NCBI RefSeq assembly: GCF_003205205.1 | Contig: NZ_QJRL01000003.1 | Location: forward strand, 62,001-126,000 | Reading direction: 5' to 3' | DNA from: Pseudomonas sp. LB-090624 | GTDB taxonomy: Bacteria; Pseudomonadota; Gammaproteobacteria; Pseudomonadales; Pseudomonadaceae | DNA: 64,000 nt | Shown: positions 38,602 through 46,156 of the stretch, one piece after another | Position numbering within the stretch: position 1 is the stretch's first letter | Layout: each line of letters starts with the position of its first letter | Notes under the pieces: generated by a model | The model's database searches: none | What the model saw: only the letters and a program-made list of their open reading frames with translations | What the model was told of the DNA's origin: nothing | Program-made: the position numbers and the translations under genes

Positions 38602-38739
38602 CGGGTCGCTGTCGGTTCAGCGATCGGGTGTGGAAACCCGGATGTGATGAAGGGCTGCCGTTATGGCAGTTGTGCGCGTGAGGCCGTTTGGCCTACCGGC
38701 TTGCCTTCTCACCGGTTTTCCACCCCGCGCACAACTGCC
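38602..38739 (+). promoter_or_regulatory. Candidate structured leader RNA of the DUF6124 gene
   Basis: Several inverted repeats are nested here. GGCAGTTGTGCGCG (38665-38678) pairs with CGCGCACAACTGCC (38726-38739). GTGGAAACCCGG (about 38630-38641) pairs, with one mismatch, with CCGGTTTTCCAC (38712-38723). A small AGGCC/GGCCT hairpin lies between. The order of the first two pairs would make a pseudoknot. Confidence 0.5.
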
Positions 38740-38796
38740 GCCTTCTGCGTGGAAACGGGTGGTTGCAGTTCAATCCTGGAGAAGGAATTGCCATGA
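38647..38796 (+). CDS. 49-codon upstream ORF overlapping the DUF6124 start
   Basis: An open frame from ATG 38647 encodes 49 residues with four cysteines (starts MKGCRYGSCAREAVW, ends ILEKELP). It stops in TGA that shares ATGA with the start of the next gene. It runs through the structured leader region. There is only a weak GGA Shine-Dalgarno four bases upstream. It could be a leader peptide that couples translation to the DUF6124 gene; no homologous family is recognised. Confidence 0.45.
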   Translation: MKGCRYGSCAREAVWPTGLPSHRFSTPRTTAAFCVETGGCSSILEKELP

Positions 38797-39086
38797 AAAG
38801 AATCGTCCCCGATCCACCCCTCCCCAACACCACACAACGCTCTTTCAGCCGCTGCGATGCCGGCCATCCCCCATTGTTCACCGTAAACCCCGACGTCTCG
38901 GCCCACGATGCCCTGGTGCATGTCGCCCAGTACCTGCGCGGCGCCTACGACTGTGGCTACAAAGCCTTGGAGCATCTGGATGACACAGGCAAGAGCCTGT
39001 TCTGGAGCAACCTGAACGCACTCGAAATGGCAGAAGGGTTGGTGGAGGCATTGCTGGATGGGATTGAGTCACAGCCCATGAACTGA
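38793..39086 (+). CDS. DUF6124 (DUF3077-like) family small protein
   Basis: This 97-residue protein matches a Pseudomonas-typical family of unknown function. The N-terminus is Pro-rich and variable; the conserved part runs from FTVNPDVSAHDALVHVAQYL through the helical AYDCGYKALEHL segment to ALEMAEGLVEALLDGIE. A GAAGGA site lies 6 nt before the ATG. The ATG overlaps the stop of a 49-codon upstream frame. A REP palindrome and a terminator follow. Its role is unknown; copies of this family are scattered in P. putida genomes. Confidence 0.82.
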   Translation: MKRIVPDPPLPNTTQRSFSRCDAGHPPLFTVNPDVSAHDALVHVAQYLRGAYDCGYKALEHLDDTGKSLFWSNLNALEMAEGLVEALLDGIESQPMN

Positions 39087-39093
39087 ATCGCCT

Positions 39094-39135
39094 GTACCGG
39101 CCCTTTCGCGGGCTTGCCCGCGAAGAGGCCGGTAC
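39094..39135. repeat. REP palindrome
   Basis: GTACCGGCC through GCGGG and its complement ending GGCCGGTAC form a long stem typical of the P. putida REP element (core CCGGCC..TTCGCGGGC). It lies directly after the DUF6124 stop codon and can act as a transcript end. Confidence 0.8.
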
Positions 39136-39141
39136 AACAAA

Positions 39142-39179
39142 CAAAAAAGGCCGGCTCTCTACAGAGAGAGCCGGCCTTT
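39142..39179 (-). terminator. Intrinsic terminator of YcaC paralogue 2
   Basis: A 15-bp stem (AAAGGCCGGCTCTCT and complement) with a 4-nt loop runs into six U residues on the minus strand. It also has a shorter T-run on the plus side, so it may serve both convergent genes. Confidence 0.9.
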
Positions 39180-39200
39180 GTGCGCGTTGCTGATGGTTGA

Positions 39201-39830
39201 TTACTTACCCGCAGTCAGCGCGTTATAGCTGGTCATCAGGTTGCGATAATCCGGAATGTGGTTGGAGCAAAGTGCAGCCAGCCCTTCGACATCGTTGCGC
39301 CAGTCGCGGTGCAGCTCGCAGGCCACGCCGAACCAGGTCATCAGTTGGGCACCCGCCTGGCTCATGCGGTCATGGGCAGCATCGCGGGTCATTTCGTTGA
39401 AAGTGCCGGAAGCATCAGTCACCACGAACACGTCAAATTCTTCCTCCAAGGCCGACAGCGCCGGGAACGCCACGCAAACCTCGGTCACAACACCGGCAAT
39501 GATCAGTTGCTTCTTGCCGGTCGCCTTCACCGCCTTGACGAAATCCTCGTTGTCCCAGGCGTTGATCTGGCCAGGGCGGGCGATGTACGGGGCATCAGGG
39601 AACAGGGCTTTCAGTTCCGGCACCAGCGGGCCGTTAGGGCCTTGCTCGAAGCTGGTGGTGAGGATGGTCGGCAGGTTGAAGAACTTGGCCAGGTCAGCCA
39701 GCGCCAGCACGTTGTTCTTGAACTTGTCCGGTTCGATGTCGCGCACCAGCGACAGCAGCCCAGCTTGGTGGTCGACCAGCAGTACGGCAGCGTCGTCTTT
39801 GTTCAGGCGGTTGTAGGTGAATTTGCTCAT
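39201..39830 (-). CDS. YcaC-like isochorismatase-family hydrolase (paralogue 2)
   Basis: This 209-residue cysteine hydrolase has Asp in AVLLVDHQAGL near residue 20, Lys in KATGKKQLIIAGV and Cys in VVTEVCVAFPALSA near 119 as triad candidates. It is about 95% identical at protein level to the paralogue at 49634-50263 by direct comparison (roughly 11 differences) and more distant from the one at 33911. TTAGGAG lies 9 nt before the ATG. A LysR-type regulator is divergently encoded at 40029, the common arrangement for such hydrolases. The substrate is unknown. Confidence 0.92.
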   Translation of the reverse strand: MSKFTYNRLNKDDAAVLLVDHQAGLLSLVRDIEPDKFKNNVLALADLAKFFNLPTILTTSFEQGPNGPLVPELKALFPDAPYIARPGQINAWDNEDFVKAVKATGKKQLIIAGVVTEVCVAFPALSALEEEFDVFVVTDASGTFNEMTRDAAHDRMSQAGAQLMTWFGVACELHRDWRNDVEGLAALCSNHIPDYRNLMTSYNALTAGK

Positions 39831-39972
39831 GGTCTGTGCTCCTAAGGGTTATGAATTTTTCAGCAATCCGGGGTGTTTCGCGTTGATGGGCACAGATTAA
39901 AATCATCACCTTTGCGGCGGTAGTTAGCAGAATCTGGCTTTAGCGTTCCGATTTATGAACGATGGATTGGCG
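39831..39972 (-). promoter_or_regulatory. Upstream region conserved with YcaC paralogue 3
   Basis: This region and 50264-50400 share long stretches: GTGTTTCGCGTTGATGGG, CATCACCTTTG, TGGCTTTAGCGTTC and a GAACGATG block at the same relative positions. It probably contains the promoter and the binding sites of the divergent LysR regulator. Confidence 0.65.
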
Positions 39973-40028
39973 TTGGTTTTGCCGGCCCCTTCGCGGGTAC
40001 AGGCCAACAGATAACCGGAGACCGATCA

Positions 40029-40940
40029 TTGGAAGACCTCAACTCTCTCTACTACTTCACCCAGGTCGTGGAGCACGGTGGCTTCGCCCCCGCCGGGCGG
40101 GCGCTGGACATGCCCAAATCAAAACTCAGCCGGCGTATCGCTGACCTTGAGGACCGCCTGGGCGTGCGGCTGCTGCACCGCACCAGCCGCCACTGCTCGC
40201 TGACCGAGATCGGCCAGGCCTACTACAACCGCTGCCTGGCCATGCGCGTAGAGGCCGAAGGCGCGGCGGAGATCATCGAGCGCAACCGCAGCGAACCCCG
40301 CGGGCTGGTGCGTATCAGTTGCCCGACCACCCTGCTCAATTCCTGGGTCGGGCCGATGCTGACCCGCTACATGCTCAAGTACCCGCAGGTGGAGCTGTTC
40401 ATCGAAAGTACCAACCGCCGTGTCGACCTGCTGCATGAGGGCTTCGACATCGCACTGCGGGTGCGCTTTCCGCCGCTGGAGAACACCGACATGGTGATGA
40501 AAGTGCTCAGCAACAGTACCCAGTGCCTGGTGGGTCAGCCGCAGTACCTTGAGCAGCTGGGCGAAAGCTTCGACCCACGGATGCTCGGCACGCTGCCGAG
40601 CCTGCACTGGGGCAGCGCCCAGCGCGAATACCAATGGGAGCTGTTCCAGGGCGAGGACAGCAGCCGCAGCATTGTCATCCCGCATACGCCGCGCATGGTG
40701 ACCGACGACCTGTTTGCCCTGCGACACTTCGTGGTAGCCGGAGTGGGGATCGCACACTTGCCGCGGGTGGCGGTGCGTGAGGACCTGGCGGCAGGACGTC
40801 TGGTTGAGCTGATTCCAGACTGGCACCCGCGTTGCGGCATTGTGCATGCGATCTTCCCATCGCGCCGCGGGCTGCTGCCATCGGTGCGGGCGCTGATCGA
40901 TCACTTGGCAGAGGAGTTCGCAATCAGCGACATGGCTTGA
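40029..40940 (+). CDS. LysR-type regulator, divergent from YcaC paralogue 2
   Basis: This 303-residue LysR-type regulator has its N-terminal HTH in LNSLYYFTQVVEHGGFAPAG and MPKSKLSRRIADLEDRLGV, followed by a periplasmic-binding-protein-like effector domain (about 90-300). Translation starts with TTG, supported by CGGAG 8 nt upstream and the usual LysR N-terminal spacing. Divergence from the YcaC hydrolase suggests control of that gene. The conserved upstream region of the third paralogue hints it could control both. Its 3' end overlaps the MFS gene by 40 bp. Confidence 0.93.
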   Translation: MEDLNSLYYFTQVVEHGGFAPAGRALDMPKSKLSRRIADLEDRLGVRLLHRTSRHCSLTEIGQAYYNRCLAMRVEAEGAAEIIERNRSEPRGLVRISCPTTLLNSWVGPMLTRYMLKYPQVELFIESTNRRVDLLHEGFDIALRVRFPPLENTDMVMKVLSNSTQCLVGQPQYLEQLGESFDPRMLGTLPSLHWGSAQREYQWELFQGEDSSRSIVIPHTPRMVTDDLFALRHFVVAGVGIAHLPRVAVREDLAAGRLVELIPDWHPRCGIVHAIFPSRRGLLPSVRALIDHLAEEFAISDMA

Positions 40941-42100
40941 CGCTCTTTGGGCAGCAGATCAATCAACAGCGCCAGCAGCACCGCGCCAGCGGCTACGGCG
41001 AACAGTACGGTGTAATGGCCGCCATTGGCAGCAAACAGTGCTGAATAAGCGTAACCTGCAATGGCCTGAAAACTGGCGAACGATACCGTCGCCCTGCTCC
41101 AGGTCGCATTCTGCCGGGCATGGCCATCGACCAGTTGGTGCACCCTGGCCAGCGCCAGCGGCACGATGCCCGGCGGGAACGAACCAATCAACAGTGCGGC
41201 GGCGCCGAGCAGGCGCAAGTCACGGCTAACCAGCAGCACCGCCAAGGCTGCCAGTTGCGCCAGCAACACCAGGCGAATGCCGGCACGTGCCCCCAGGTGG
41301 TCGGCCATCAGCCCGTAAGCCACCGGCCCGGCAATTGCCCCCAGGCCATACAGCCCCCAGATCACGGCCCCGGCATGTGTACCCGCGCCAAGACCACGGC
41401 TGATGTAGTCCACCAGGAACATCATCGGTGCCACCAGAGCTGTTGCCATGAGCGCGTACTGACTGAAGAGAACAAGGATGGCAGGCGAGGCAACCGCTTG
41501 CTGCTTCGTCTGCGTAACCTGCGCATACTCGGGCTCGGCCGGCCAACCAGCCCAGCTGGTGAGGGTCAGCAGCAGCGACAGCAGGGCCAGCCCAAGCCAG
41601 GTCTGCTGCAAGCCCTTGCCCAGCAGCCAAGGCACCAGGCTCGCGGCACCGGCGATACCCAGACCGATGCCGAGAAAGATCGCGCCACTGGCCAGCCCAC
41701 GCCGCGAGGCCGCGACATGGGGCAGGATTGCGCTGGCCGCCAGTACCATGATCACCCCGCCAGCCACCCCGGACAGTAACCGCCAGCCGAAATACCAGCT
41801 CACCGACAGCGGCCAAGCACACGCCAGGAACGCCAGGCTGACACAGAGCATCATGCAGCGCAGCACTGATGCACTCGACCAGCGTGCAGTCAATGGCCTG
41901 CCGACGAGGGCGCCGATCAGATAGCCGGCAAGGTTGGCAGCACCGAGGTAGACCACCGCCGAACTGTCGAACCAATGCGCGCCGATCAGCGCCGGAATCA
42001 GCGGTGTATAGGCAAAACGCGCCAGGCCGATACCTACCAGGCTGGCACACAGCCCGGCCCAGATCGGCAGCCAGGGAGAACGTGATGTTGAGTCGCTCAT
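40901..42100 (-). CDS. YbfB/YjiJ-family MFS transporter
   Basis: This 399-residue major-facilitator protein has about twelve membrane segments. The start LPIWAGLCASLVGIGLARFAYTP is characteristic of the YbfB/YjiJ group, whose substrates are mostly unknown, though many are thought to export. A loop around residue 200 holds EYAQVTQTKQQ between the two halves. The 3' end overlaps the upstream-strand LysR by 40 bp in convergent orientation. It is divergent from another LysR gene (42230) that probably regulates it. Confidence 0.9.
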   Translation of the reverse strand: MSDSTSRSPWLPIWAGLCASLVGIGLARFAYTPLIPALIGAHWFDSSAVVYLGAANLAGYLIGALVGRPLTARWSSASVLRCMMLCVSLAFLACAWPLSVSWYFGWRLLSGVAGGVIMVLAASAILPHVAASRRGLASGAIFLGIGLGIAGAASLVPWLLGKGLQQTWLGLALLSLLLTLTSWAGWPAEPEYAQVTQTKQQAVASPAILVLFSQYALMATALVAPMMFLVDYISRGLGAGTHAGAVIWGLYGLGAIAGPVAYGLMADHLGARAGIRLVLLAQLAALAVLLVSRDLRLLGAAALLIGSFPPGIVPLALARVHQLVDGHARQNATWSRATVSFASFQAIAGYAYSALFAANGGHYTVLFAVAAGAVLLALLIDLLPKERQAMSLIANSSAK

Positions 42101-42229
42101 GATATTCCCTTGCGCCAGCGTCGGCGCTTGTTGATAACGATGGGAACAGCATAAAGTGGCCGATCGCAGAAAAAATGCAGCGATTTCTCACTACTGCACT
42201 GCATCATTGCATCATCGAGGATCACGTTG

Positions 42230-43087
42230 ATGAACTGGGACGATACCCGCGTCTTTCTCGCGCTGTGCCGCGAGCAGACTTTGCGAGGCGCAGCCCGTCG
42301 CCTGGGTGTGGACCAGGCAACCGTCGGCCGCCGGCTGTCGTCGTTGGAGAGTGCGCTGGGCGCGACCCTATTCCTGCGCACCTCCAACGGCTATTCGTTG
42401 ACCAGCGCCGGCGAAGTGGCGATGCGTGCGGCACTCGAGATGGAGACGGCCGCCGCCGGCCTGCAGCGGCAGATTCTTGGCATGGATGAGCGCCTGAGCG
42501 GCGCAGTGCGGGTCACCACCACCGATTCCTTCGCCCTCGACTTCATCATCCCGGCGATTGCCCGCCTGCGCCTCGACCACCCGGGTATCGAAGTGCAACT
42601 GCACGCTTCGACGCAGATGCTCAACCTCAGCCAGCGCGAGGCCGATATCGCTGTGCGTACACATAAGCCGGATAACCCCGAGCTGGTGGTGCGGCGGCTG
42701 GCGCGCTGGCACAGCGGGCTTTTCGCTTCTCGCGAATACCTGCAGCGACGCGGTGAACCCCCGCCGGGCAGCGCATTTGCCGGGCACGAACTGGTGATCT
42801 ACCAACCGTACCTGGACAGCGGCAAAGAGGTGACCCTGGCGGGCGAGTCGATTGCTCAAGGGCGGGTTGCAATGACCTGCACCTCGGGTCTGATGGTGCG
42901 GCGGGCGCTGGCAAGCGGTATCGGCCTGGGTGAGCTGCCGGTGCCACTGGGGGAGCGCGATGGCCTGCAGCAGGTATGGGCGCCGGGCAAGCCTTACGAC
43001 ATCTGGCTGGTAACCCATCAGGATGTGCGGCACACCGCGCGGGTGCGGGTGGTGATAGAGGCTATTGTCCAGGCGTTCAGCGTCTAG
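42230..43087 (+). CDS. LysR-type regulator, divergent from YbfB-like transporter
   Basis: This 285-residue LysR-type regulator has its HTH in WDDTRVFLALCREQTLRGAA and LGVDQATVGRRLSSLESALG; the 'ATVGRRL' version is typical of a LysR subgroup linked to transporters. The effector domain fills the rest. The ATG is chosen because GAGG lies 9 nt upstream; a TTG codon directly before it is ignored. It is divergent from the MFS gene with 130 bp between, the usual arrangement for regulation of that exporter. Confidence 0.93.
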   Translation: MNWDDTRVFLALCREQTLRGAARRLGVDQATVGRRLSSLESALGATLFLRTSNGYSLTSAGEVAMRAALEMETAAAGLQRQILGMDERLSGAVRVTTTDSFALDFIIPAIARLRLDHPGIEVQLHASTQMLNLSQREADIAVRTHKPDNPELVVRRLARWHSGLFASREYLQRRGEPPPGSAFAGHELVIYQPYLDSGKEVTLAGESIAQGRVAMTCTSGLMVRRALASGIGLGELPVPLGERDGLQQVWAPGKPYDIWLVTHQDVRHTARVRVVIEAIVQAFSV

Positions 43088-43232
43088 GCAGCCTGTCTCG
43101 GCGTCTTCGCGGTGAAAGCCGCTCCTGCAATGAGGGTGCGAGCACAAGTAACGCACCTCCCCCAGCACACCCTTACAAGACCGCTGGCCTACGCTTGCTC
43201 CACAGTCCCGGATCATCCCCTCCGGAGCCTTC

Positions 43233-44495
43233 ATGATCCGCGCCACTCACGGACCGGGCCGCGCCCTGCTCGCCACGCTCGCCTTGTGCCCCACATTCAG
43301 CCAAGCCGATGAACCCGGCTGGTCGCTGCTCAGCCGCAACTATTTCCTGCACAGCGACTTCCGCTCACCTTCCGCCAGCGGCCAGAACTACCGCCAGGAA
43401 TGGGCCCAGGGCTTCATCGGCGAGGTACGCTCCGGGTTCATCGGGGGCGCTGTCGGGGTGGGCATCGATGCCCACGGTTTTATCGGCCTCAAGCTCGACG
43501 GCGGCCGCGGCCATGCCGGCACCGGCCTGCTGCCACGCGACAGCGATGGCCGCGCCGAGTCCGACTATTCCAGCGCTGGTGCCGCACTCAAACTTCGCCT
43601 GGGCAATACCCGCCTGCGCTATGGCGAGATGATGGTGGAAACACCGGTATTCGATACCGGCGACAAACGCCTGCACCCCGAATACGCCACCGGCTGGCTC
43701 GTGGAGAACACCGACCTGCCCGGCTGGCGCCTCCAGGCCGGGCGTTTCACCGCCTTCAACAACCAGGACAACAGCTCTACCCATGACGACTTCAGCGGCT
43801 ACGGCGCCAGCACTCACAACCGTGCAATCAGCCTGGCCGGCGCCACCTTCGCGCCCGCAGGCCCGTTCGGCGGCGCGCTGTATGCCGGGCAGTTGCAGGA
43901 CACCTGGCGCCAGGCCTACCTGAACCTGAACCTGGCTGAAGGCAACTGGCGCCTGGACGGCAACCTGTACAAAACCCGCGACACCGGCAACGCCAGCGCG
44001 GGCGCAATCGACACCCTCGCCTACAGCCTTCTGGCCAAATACAGTTTCGGCGCCCAGGCGCTGAGCCTGGCCTACCAGAAAGTCGAGGGCAACACCCCGT
44101 TCGACTTCGTCGGTGGCGATTCCATCTACTTGGCCAACTCGATCAAGTACGCCGACTTCAACGGGCCCGGCGAGCGCTCGTGGCAACTGCGCTACGACCT
44201 CAACTTCGCCACTTTCGGTATGCCTGGCCTGAGCCTGATGGGCCGCTACGTCAGTGGCCGTGGCATCGACGGCAGCCACGCATCGGCGGGCGGGGCGTAC
44301 GTGAACCAGTACGGCGACGGCGGCAAACACTGGGAACGCGACATCGACCTGAAGTACGTGGTGCAGTCGGGCGCCGCCAAGGACCTGAGCCTGTCGTTCT
44401 CCCACGTCAGCCACCGTGCCAACCAGGCCCAGGCCGGCGATGACATCGACCGCATCTACCTGATCATCGAATACCCACTCAAAGGCAGCTTCTGA
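43233..44495 (+). CDS. OprD-family outer-membrane porin
   Basis: This 420-residue OprD-type substrate-specific porin has a signal peptide of about 25 residues (ends FSQADE). It is followed by SLLSRNYFLHSDFRSPSASG, the usual OprD N-terminal strand with the family-typical RNYYLxxDF pattern, and alternating amphipathic strands. The C-terminal strand RIYLIIEYPLKGSF ends in Phe. GGAG lies 5 nt before the ATG. The MFS gene begins one base after its stop codon, so uptake porin and inner-membrane transporter are very likely cotranscribed. Confidence 0.93.
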   Translation: MIRATHGPGRALLATLALCPTFSQADEPGWSLLSRNYFLHSDFRSPSASGQNYRQEWAQGFIGEVRSGFIGGAVGVGIDAHGFIGLKLDGGRGHAGTGLLPRDSDGRAESDYSSAGAALKLRLGNTRLRYGEMMVETPVFDTGDKRLHPEYATGWLVENTDLPGWRLQAGRFTAFNNQDNSSTHDDFSGYGASTHNRAISLAGATFAPAGPFGGALYAGQLQDTWRQAYLNLNLAEGNWRLDGNLYKTRDTGNASAGAIDTLAYSLLAKYSFGAQALSLAYQKVEGNTPFDFVGGDSIYLANSIKYADFNGPGERSWQLRYDLNFATFGMPGLSLMGRYVSGRGIDGSHASAGGAYVNQYGDGGKHWERDIDLKYVVQSGAAKDLSLSFSHVSHRANQAQAGDDIDRIYLIIEYPLKGSF

Positions 44496-44496
44496 C

Positions 44497-46095
44497 ATGA
44501 GCACCTCACCTTCAGGCGCCTGGAGCCCCCTGCGCAACAGCACGTTCCGCATGCTGTGGATCGCCACCATCGCCTCCAACATCGGCACCTGGATGCACGA
44601 GGTGGGCGCCGGCTGGCTGATGACCACGCTGTCGACCAGCCCGCTGCACGTGGCGTTGATCCAGGTAGCCGGCTCGCTGCCGATGTTCTTCCTGGCCCTG
44701 CCCGCAGGCGCGGCAGCGGACATCGTCGACAAACGCCGCTACCTGCTGCTGGTGCAACTGTGGATGTCGACGGTGGCCGTAGCGCTGGCAGCGCTGACGC
44801 TGCTCGGCCTGATGAACATTACGCTGCTGCTGGTGCTGACCCTGGCACTGGGTATCGGCACCGCGCTGATGATGCCGGCCTGGAGCGCACTGACGCCGGA
44901 ACTGGTGGGCAAGGAAGACCTGGCCAATGCAGTGGCCATTTCCAGTGTCGGCATCAACGTGTCCCGCGCCATAGGCCCGGCGCTGGCCGGCGTGGTGGTG
45001 AGCATGGTCGGCCCGTGGCTGACCTTTGCCCTGAACGCCATTTCGTTCGCCGGGGTGATCCTGGTGCTGTTCCTGTGGAAACGTGAGGTGAAGGAGCCCC
45101 TGCTGCCGGCGGAGCGGTTTGTCGCCGCCATGCGCACCGGGCTGCGTTTTGCACGCAGTGCCAAACCCTTGCAGGCGGTGCTGTTGCGGGCGTTGGCGTT
45201 TTTCTTCTGCGCCAGCGCCGGCACTTCGCTGCTGCCGTTGATCGTGCGCGGCGAGATGCACGGCACTGCCGCCGATTTCGGCCTGCTACTGGCAGCCATC
45301 GGCATCGGCGCGGTGGCCGGTGCCACCCTGCTGCCACGCCTGCGTGAACGCATCAGCCGTGACCGCCTGGTGCTGCTCGCCAGCCTGTTGTATGCCCTTT
45401 TCCTGCTGGCCCTGGCGTTGGTGCGCAATTTCTATGTGCTGCTGCCGGCCATGCTGCTCAGCGGCGCGGCGTGGATTGCCGTGCTGTCCAACCTGCAGGT
45501 GGCGGCGCAGACCTCAGTACCGGCCTGGGTCAGGGCGCGGGCGTTGTCGGTGTACATCCTGATCTTCTTTGGTGCCATGGCCAGTGGTGGCTTGCTCTGG
45601 GGTACCGTGGCCAGCCATGTATCGATCACCATCAGCCTGCTGGTTGCCGCTGGGGGCCTGCTGCTGGGCACCTTGCTGACTTGCAAGGTGACACTGCCGG
45701 ACACCGACGCCGAGGAGTTGACGCCGTCTCTGCATTGGCCGGTGCCGGTGCTTGGCGATGACGTGGACAAGGAAAGCGGGCCGGTTATGGTGACCGTGGA
45801 GTACCATATCGAGCCGGCCAAAGGCGAAGCATTCCAGCTGGCGGCGCGAGAGCTGGAGGCAATGCGCAAGCGAAATGGCGCATTGTCCTGGGGGTTGATG
45901 CGCGACAGCGCTGATCCTGCGTTGTGGCTGGAGTTTTTCTTCGAGGAATCGTGGCTTGAGCATCTGAGGCATCACCATCGGGTGACCCGGGGGGAACTGA
46001 AGATCGAGGCGCGGGTGCGGATGCTGCAGACCGCTGGGGTTGAAGTGCGAATTCGGCATCTGTTGGCTGGCGGGGAGCATCGGGCTCACCCTTGA
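44497..46095 (+). CDS. MFS transporter with C-terminal ABM-like domain
   Basis: This 532-residue protein has about 410 residues forming an MFS_3 (EntS-like) transporter with roughly twelve membrane segments, then a linker and a soluble C-terminal domain at about 425-520. That domain reads like an antibiotic-biosynthesis-monooxygenase (ABM) ferredoxin-like fold: VTVEYHIEPAKGEAFQLA, NGALSWGLMRDSADP and WLEHLRHHHRVTRGE. The fusion could act as a sensor or detoxifying module on an exporter. It is in an operon with the upstream OprD gene (1-base gap) and is followed by a bidirectional terminator. Confidence 0.9.
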   Translation: MSTSPSGAWSPLRNSTFRMLWIATIASNIGTWMHEVGAGWLMTTLSTSPLHVALIQVAGSLPMFFLALPAGAAADIVDKRRYLLLVQLWMSTVAVALAALTLLGLMNITLLLVLTLALGIGTALMMPAWSALTPELVGKEDLANAVAISSVGINVSRAIGPALAGVVVSMVGPWLTFALNAISFAGVILVLFLWKREVKEPLLPAERFVAAMRTGLRFARSAKPLQAVLLRALAFFFCASAGTSLLPLIVRGEMHGTAADFGLLLAAIGIGAVAGATLLPRLRERISRDRLVLLASLLYALFLLALALVRNFYVLLPAMLLSGAAWIAVLSNLQVAAQTSVPAWVRARALSVYILIFFGAMASGGLLWGTVASHVSITISLLVAAGGLLLGTLLTCKVTLPDTDAEELTPSLHWPVPVLGDDVDKESGPVMVTVEYHIEPAKGEAFQLAARELEAMRKRNGALSWGLMRDSADPALWLEFFFEESWLEHLRHHHRVTRGELKIEARVRMLQTAGVEVRIRHLLAGGEHRAHP

Positions 46096-46115
46096 TGCGG
46101 CCCTTGAGACACAAG

Positions 46116-46143
46116 AAAGGGGCCAGATCTTGGCCCCCTCTTT
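46116..46143. terminator. Bidirectional terminator
   Basis: GGGGCCA / TGGCCCC with a 5-nt loop is flanked by GAAA on the left and CTCTTT on the right. It lies between the convergent MFS and amidohydrolase genes. Confidence 0.75.
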
Positions 46144-46156
46144 ACTTCAGCTCAGC

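Noticed and set aside
43365..44732. 455-codon frame antisense to the OprD gene
   Set aside because: Low-complexity Val/Ala/Gly shadow; the OprD reading has a signal peptide and terminal Phe.
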